Of a DNA stretch of 45,845 bases, positions 41,598 to 45,845 are shown piece by piece (positions within the stretch are counted from its first letter, which is position 1; every line of letters starts with the position of its first letter). Location of the stretch: the NCBI RefSeq assembly GCF_014192095.1, contig NZ_JACHXN010000005.1, positions 1 to 45,845 of the forward strand. The letters are read 5' to 3'. The notes under the pieces are model-generated. The model saw nothing but the letters and a program-made list of their open reading frames with translations, did not search any database and was not told the DNA's origin. This DNA is from Phyllobacterium trifolii. Its GTDB lineage: Bacteria; Pseudomonadota; Alphaproteobacteria; Rhizobiales; Rhizobiaceae. A program made the translations under genes and the position numbers.

Positions 41598-43586
41598 ATG
41601 AGTCCCAACCAACCTGCAGAAGCGCTTGCGCTGCCCTTGCAGCACCTGATCGCCGCCGACCAGCTCCTGGCCGTGCGCCGCAGCATGCTCATTTCCGTTC
41701 CCGTCAGTATTATCCTGGGGTTGATCAGCCTGCTCGTGGCCCTTCACTACGGACAAGGACTGGCGGGGTTGTTGTGGTTTCTCGCCTCAAGCCTCGTGAA
41801 TGCGGCCCGGATGCTTCTGTGCCGTTTCCCAGTACGGCTGCTTGATCCCGCCGGTCCGGTTGAGGCGAGGAACCTGGACCCGGCATCGGTAAAACAACAT
41901 CTCTACTTGCAGTCGGTCATGGCGGCGACCTCAGGTGTCGTATGGGCTTTCATCGCAGTTCTGTGCGACGGTTATACCGCCCCGCAATCGGTATTTTACC
42001 TGGTCGTCCTGTGCGGAATTACTGCGGGCGCTGTAACCGCCGGTTTTGCCTATGCGCTGATGCCGATCTGTTACATTGTCCCGGTTCTACTGTCGGTTGC
42101 CGGTTGCCTCGTCTATGCCGGGGGTTTTGACCGGTATTGTCTGGCAGCAACGACGATAATTTACCTCGCAGCGCTCATACGCGGCGCACGGGAAAGCGAA
42201 GGACTGTTCCGGCAGTCGAGCAGGCTGAAGAACGAGGCCACCGCCATGGCGATCTCTCTGGAAGCGGCCAGGGATCAGGCGACGCAAGCCGCCGCCGAAA
42301 TGGGACATCGCGCCGCCCACGATGAACTGACCGGGCTTCTCAACCGCAGCGGGTTCATGCAGGAGGTTGCAACCTTACCGTCCTCCAGCATGACCGGATT
42401 CGCGCTCATGCTTCTCGATCTCGATGGCTTCAAATCGATCAATGACGCCTTCGGTCATAAGGCGGGCGACAGGGTGCTTGTGGAAGTCGGCAGGAGGCTT
42501 CGTCAGAGTCTGAGTAACGACGTGCTTGTGGCACGTCTGGGCGGCGACGAATTTGCTGTTCTGCTGGACACCGCCAGTTATGACGAGACGCCGCCGATAC
42601 TCGCCACCAAATTGATCGCTGCAATATCCATTCCGTTCGCCACCTTCGATGCCGGCCGTATCGGCGTCAGCATTGGCGTTTGTGTATCCAGCGAACGGGA
42701 TGTCGACGAGATGCTGGTCCGTGCGGATGCAGCGCTTTACAGGGCGAAGTCACAGGGTCGTAATCGGCATTATGTATTCGACGACGACTTGCGCGATCAC
42801 CTCGCGATGCGGCGCGATATAGAGCGCGACGTCGCCAAGGCATTGAGCAATGACGCATTGGAGGTCTGGTTCCAGCCAATTTTTGGAAATGGCGGGCGCA
42901 AGATTACCGATCTGGAAGCGTTGGTACGCTGGAAACACCCGCGGCACGGCTGGATTCCCCCAACAGATCTGGTAGCAGTCGCATCGTTCTCCGGACTTGC
43001 GGAACCGCTGTTCCGATACATATTGAAGGACGTCTGCACCATGATGCAGACATTGCGCGCAATGAACCTCGGACACTTGCGGGTGGCGATGAACATGTCT
43101 CCGCGAGAAATGTCTCAACTCGCTGTGGACGACCTGATAATCGCAAAACTGCGCAAACTCGATCTGCCGGCTTCCATGCTGGAGATCGAGATCACCGAGG
43201 ACACGGCAAAGGATATCAGCTCGGTGCAAGGCAAACTGGCTGCCTTGGCCAAAGAAGGCGTGCGCATTGCCATCGACGATTTTGGTGTCGGCTATTCGTC
43301 AATGTCATCGCTTCGGCTATTGCATGTCGACCGGATCAAGATCGACCGTTCGTTCATCTACGGCATCGCGGAGTCGGTGGATGATCGCAAAGTCGTGCAG
43401 TCCATTCTCGGCCTTGGCAAGTCACTCGGAATCGAGGTCGTCGCCGAAGGCGTCGAGACTGAAGCCGACCTGCGCATTCTGCGGCAACTCGGATGCGTGA
43501 CCATGCAGGGTCACTATTTTGCAAAGCCTATGCCGCATCACGAAGCGATCGACTGGATCAACCAGTCCAGATCGCTCGTGCAGTAA
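41598..43586 (+). CDS. Membrane GGDEF-EAL protein (cyclic-di-GMP turnover)
   Basis: A protein of 662 residues. Residues 28-195 hold five or six membrane helices (a MASE-like sensor without a clear class). Residues 240-400 are a GGDEF domain with intact GGDEF (315-319) and no RxxD inhibitory site before it. Residues 405-655 are an EAL domain with E440-A-L, N499, E531-I-T-E, DDFG (560-563), K581, E617 and QG (637-638), so the phosphodiesterase site looks complete. Both synthesis and breakdown of cyclic-di-GMP are possible; in such tandems one activity usually dominates. It stands alone as a transcription unit. Confidence 0.92.
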   Translation: MSPNQPAEALALPLQHLIAADQLLAVRRSMLISVPVSIILGLISLLVALHYGQGLAGLLWFLASSLVNAARMLLCRFPVRLLDPAGPVEARNLDPASVKQHLYLQSVMAATSGVVWAFIAVLCDGYTAPQSVFYLVVLCGITAGAVTAGFAYALMPICYIVPVLLSVAGCLVYAGGFDRYCLAATTIIYLAALIRGARESEGLFRQSSRLKNEATAMAISLEAARDQATQAAAEMGHRAAHDELTGLLNRSGFMQEVATLPSSSMTGFALMLLDLDGFKSINDAFGHKAGDRVLVEVGRRLRQSLSNDVLVARLGGDEFAVLLDTASYDETPPILATKLIAAISIPFATFDAGRIGVSIGVCVSSERDVDEMLVRADAALYRAKSQGRNRHYVFDDDLRDHLAMRRDIERDVAKALSNDALEVWFQPIFGNGGRKITDLEALVRWKHPRHGWIPPTDLVAVASFSGLAEPLFRYILKDVCTMMQTLRAMNLGHLRVAMNMSPREMSQLAVDDLIIAKLRKLDLPASMLEIEITEDTAKDISSVQGKLAALAKEGVRIAIDDFGVGYSSMSSLRLLHVDRIKIDRSFIYGIAESVDDRKVVQSILGLGKSLGIEVVAEGVETEADLRILRQLGCVTMQGHYFAKPMPHHEAIDWINQSRSLVQ

Positions 43587-43715
43587 GATCGCCGGCAGAA
43601 ACTATCGAATAGCGGGGATCGAGATCGGCCCGGCTGGATATGCGTATTCACTGTCAAGACCATTCTGATTTTAGAGTCTGCTGCGTCAGCTTGGAACCAA
43701 ATATGAACCAGTGCA

Positions 43716-43731
43716 TTTCGGGAGACCGAAA
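43716..43731 (+). promoter_or_regulatory. GAGA-tetraloop hairpin in the leader of a mini-gene
   Basis: TTTCGG-GAGA-CCGAAA forms a perfect 6-bp stem closed by a GNRA tetraloop, 23 nt before the ATG at 43755. It may affect translation or stability of the short message. Confidence 0.4.
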
Positions 43732-43754
43732 CTTGCCAGATCCGGAGATCCGCC

Positions 43755-43985
43755 ATGGTCGACACGATTGAAACGACGGCTTCCGCCATCGCCGCCAGCG
43801 CAAATCTGGTGAAAATGATCAAGCAAAAATTCAACTACACTGTCGAGGATCTCGCCGTCGCCTGCGGCCTGACCGTCGATGAACTCAACGGCATCGAGAT
43901 GGGCGAGGAAACCGCCCCAGGGAAGTTGCATCGCATTGCCCATTCCGTTGGCCTTCCGGACGCTATTGCCGGTGCTGCCCATTAG
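43755..43985 (+). CDS. Small helix-turn-helix protein
   Basis: A protein of 76 residues, mostly helical: KFNYTVEDLAVACGLTVDELNGIEMGEETAPGKLHRIAHSVGLP has the spacing of a Cro/XRE-type helix-turn-helix (LAVACGLTVDELNGIE) though shorter than usual. GGAGA lies before the ATG. Its stop is one base from the stop of the minus-strand mini-gene. Confidence 0.65.
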   Translation: MVDTIETTASAIAASANLVKMIKQKFNYTVEDLAVACGLTVDELNGIEMGEETAPGKLHRIAHSVGLPDAIAGAAH

Positions 43986-43986
43986 G

Positions 43987-44103
43987 TCAGTCACCGTAGT
44001 CCGCCTGGTCTTCGTCCTGAACGGGGGGATGGTCATCGATCTCGGACTGATAAGCGAGAACAACAATAGCGAAGATTGCCAGAACTATGGTTAGGTCGTG
44101 CAT
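43987..44103 (-). CDS. 38-residue single-span membrane protein
   Basis: Minus-strand ATG at 44103 preceded at seven bases by a perfect AAGGAGGA (44118-44111). The product has one hydrophobic helix (LTIVLAIFAIVVLA, residues 4-17) and an acidic tail (SEIDDHPP, ending DQADYGD). This is a typical bacterial small membrane protein. It is tail-to-tail with the gene at 43755. No family recognised; likely a partner or regulator of a membrane complex. Confidence 0.6.
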   Translation of the reverse strand: MHDLTIVLAIFAIVVLAYQSEIDDHPPVQDEDQADYGD

Positions 44104-44255
44104 CTGACTATCCTCCTTGCGCGAAAATAGCACCCTCGGTTCGAACGTCAAAAGCGTCCCGAGGTTGCGTTCAGTCTAGGTCTGTTCTTGGTCAAAAGGA
44201 GGCTCGACGGCGACGATTTCGGGAGCTTCGATCACGCTGCATTTACCAGCCTCTA

Positions 44256-45233
44256 CTACCCCATTGCCTTCGCTCGAACTGGCATCCCCGATATGACAAC
44301 CTTCGATGCGGGATCGTCGATCTTTCTCTCTACCAATTTCGCAATGATCGCATCGCGGATCGGTCCGGCATAGGCTGTCGGGCCAATGATGACGCGGTCG
44401 ATGAGTTCGGGCAGTTCTATACCCATCACATTGTCGGCGGGGCTGTTTTTCAGCGGCATCCGGTAGACCGTCTGCGGAATTCCACCGATGACGTCATGGT
44501 GTTCGACCAATTGCGGCGATGGCCAGAGCTGCGGATTGGTCAAAACACGCCATTCGCGCTCGTCGCTCAGTCCCGGATGTTTGGAGCATGTCGCCGCGAA
44601 GACCAGCATCAGGAACAGCATTTCGATCAGTGCGGGTTTCGGTAGTTTCGACAGGAAATCCTTGTTGGCAGACACGCGCTGGGTAACGACCTTGAACTCA
44701 TCGTCAAGCTGGTGCCGCGTCCAGTATGCCACCGGGCTCGAATAGGCTTTCAGGGCCTCCGTCACCTGCATGAAAGGCGCGACCTTGACGACAACGGCGA
44801 TCCCGGTTTCGCCTTTTTCGTAGGCCCGCCACAACGACAGCCGGCCCGTGTCATTTTCAGCAGGATCATGTTCGGCGACCGACAGGACATAGGATTGGGT
44901 CCGCAAGCTCGGCAATGCTTGGTAGTATTTCTTGATTGCCTCACCCCAAACCCCCGGACTGCTGGCTTCAAGCGCCTTCGCCAGGGGCTCGCTGCTTTCC
45001 CCATCATTGTTCCACTGGTGCAGCTGCATGACCCCCTGTTCGACGTCGCGATAATCGTTCATGCATCGCGTGTTTCGAAACCGTATTTCCTCTTGATCGA
45101 GAATGCGAAACAGGTTCTCGGCGGTGGTGTAATGGACGAAGCGGGAATGCCCCTTGATGGCCAGGCGCCTGTCAAAAGTGGTCGGCATGAAGATGCTGAG
45201 CATCTTGACTACGTTAGGGTCCCAGTCTTCCAA
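44256..45233 (-). CDS. DUF2971 protein
   Basis: A protein of 325 residues with the DUF2971 blocks FVHYTTAENLFRILDQEEIRFRNTRCMNDYRDVEQG, LSLWRAYEKGETGIAVVV and HPGLSDEREWRV. DUF2971 proteins are of unknown function; some lie near defence or toxin genes, but no partner is seen here. The TTG at 45233 has GAGGA seven bases upstream; ATG codons at 45203 and 45188 are alternatives without a site. After the stop the +1 frame stays open for about 27 more coding-like residues (VEAGKCSVIEAPEIVAVEPP), so a late frameshift is possible. Confidence 0.8.
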   Translation of the reverse strand: MEDWDPNVVKMLSIFMPTTFDRRLAIKGHSRFVHYTTAENLFRILDQEEIRFRNTRCMNDYRDVEQGVMQLHQWNNDGESSEPLAKALEASSPGVWGEAIKKYYQALPSLRTQSYVLSVAEHDPAENDTGRLSLWRAYEKGETGIAVVVKVAPFMQVTEALKAYSSPVAYWTRHQLDDEFKVVTQRVSANKDFLSKLPKPALIEMLFLMLVFAATCSKHPGLSDEREWRVLTNPQLWPSPQLVEHHDVIGGIPQTVYRMPLKNSPADNVMGIELPELIDRVIIGPTAYAGPIRDAIIAKLVERKIDDPASKVVISGMPVRAKAMG

Positions 45234-45309
45234 AAATTCGTCCTCGACTCAAAATCACAAGATGTTCAAATGCGCACTGTTGGTAATGAAACTCAAGATT
45301 CGTTCCGCC

Positions 45310-45845
45310 TCACATGATGAAATCATTCACGGTCCAGTCATGGTCAAAATCGCCAACGACTGCGACAACCAGATCCGCATCGCCATCGCCGTCGGTATCT
45401 CCTTCTAGGTGGAGATAATCCTTGGGGTACACATTGTCCGGCACCACCATCCGCAATTCACCTGCACTGCCGGTAAAGTCACCGTTGCGGATGAAATGGA
45501 AATCCTGCTTGCCGTCGATGGTCGTATCCGCATCTATCGGTGAAACGTCGATCCTGTCGCCCTCCGCCGAGCTGAAAACGCCTATCGTATCGCCGTAAGC
45601 CTGTCCTTCGTGATCCTGATTGCCATGCTCGGCATAAAGAAATCGGAAAATATCGGTTCCGCCGTTGCCAATGAGAATGTCGAACCCAGCTCCGCCGGTC
45701 AGGATATTGTCATTGTCATCTCCCTCAAGAGAGTCGGCGTATTGGCTGCCGGTCAGATTCTCGACATTCAACAGGACGTCTCCAGACATCTCGCCCGTCA
45801 TCAGGCTCACCCATGCCCCGCCATCGCCGAGCGTGTAGTCCACGG
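45310..45845 (-). CDS. Serralysin-type RTX protein, C-terminal part (runs off the window)
   Basis: At least 178 residues of a protein that begins beyond the right edge. It has RTX repeats (LLNVENLTGSQYADSLEGDD, then ILTGGAGFDILIGNGGTD) and a Peptidase_M10 C-terminal-like domain (FSSAEGDRIDVSPIDADTT, DFHFIRNGDFTGSAGELR), ending WTVNDFIM as type I secreted proteins do. The catalytic or adhesive part is not visible. An orphan copy of the same C-terminus lies at 30255. Confidence 0.85.
   Translation of the reverse strand, partial: VDYTLGDGGAWVSLMTGEMSGDVLLNVENLTGSQYADSLEGDDNDNILTGGAGFDILIGNGGTDIFRFLYAEHGNQDHEGQAYGDTIGVFSSAEGDRIDVSPIDADTTIDGKQDFHFIRNGDFTGSAGELRMVVPDNVYPKDYLHLEGDTDGDGDADLVVAVVGDFDHDWTVNDFIM

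Overview
The window looks like part of an accessory region (second chromosome, chromid or megaplasmid) of an alphaproteobacterium of the Hyphomicrobiales (Rhizobium, Mesorhizobium, Phyllobacterium or Ochrobactrum type). The inference rests on moderately high GC, peptide-type ABC cassettes, an arsR-arsC-aqpS arsenic cluster of the rhizobial kind, DUF899 and GlxA-type genes, and many one-gene regulators paired with oxidoreductases. No rRNA, tRNA, CRISPR array, phage gene or recognisable insertion sequence was seen. Species assignment is not possible from reading alone.

Layout. 1-4.1 kb: the end of a histidine kinase and a truncated response regulator, an OprB-like porin, a LysR regulator divergent from a Tat-exported metallo-beta-lactamase-fold hydrolase broken by an 8-T homopolymer, and a decayed stub of a second Tat protein. 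4.1-12.1 kb (+): a GntR regulator behind an array of inverted repeats, then a five-gene cassette: peptide-type binding protein, two permeases, a cytoplasmic gamma-glutamyltransferase-family enzyme and a double-ATPase of GsiA layout. 12.3-20.3 kb (-): a second, convergent ABC cassette led by an AmiC-like sensor and an AmiR-like ANTAR antiterminator, followed by two permeases, a binding protein, an acetamidase/formamidase and another double-ATPase. Its promoter is followed by a leader with an intrinsic terminator, so the operon probably controls itself by amide-triggered antitermination.

20.3-24.1 kb: a decayed alpha/beta-hydrolase, then a GC-richer block with a beta-propeller protein, a double winged-helix regulator, a DUF899 protein and a small membrane protein. 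A 33-bp sequence is repeated exactly 250 bp apart, upstream of the regulator and of the DUF899 gene. 24.1-28.2 kb: an arsenic locus with aquaglyceroporin, arsenate reductase fused to a GNAT domain, two ArsR repressors, a cysteine-tailed DUF6428 protein and an MFS exporter. 28.3-30.7 kb: an RTX protein preceded by leftovers of another RTX gene and of a UxaA-type dehydratase.

30.7-41.5 kb: small regulatory modules: thioesterase, cupin-AraC regulator and MFS exporter (with a perfect hairpin over the exporter's ribosome binding site); a TetR regulator sharing an operator-like palindrome with a secreted protein; SDR/AraC and SDR/HxlR divergent pairs; DUF4126; and a GlxA-like regulator divergent from an HD hydrolase. 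41.6-45.8 kb: a membrane GGDEF-EAL protein, two tail-to-tail mini-genes (one a 38-residue membrane protein), a DUF2971 protein and the C-terminus of a serralysin-type RTX protein running off the right edge.

The recurring theme is decay by small lesions (at least six gene remnants) between intact, individually regulated catabolic and stress modules. The most interesting system is the AmiC-AmiR-led ABC/formamidase operon with its leader attenuator.
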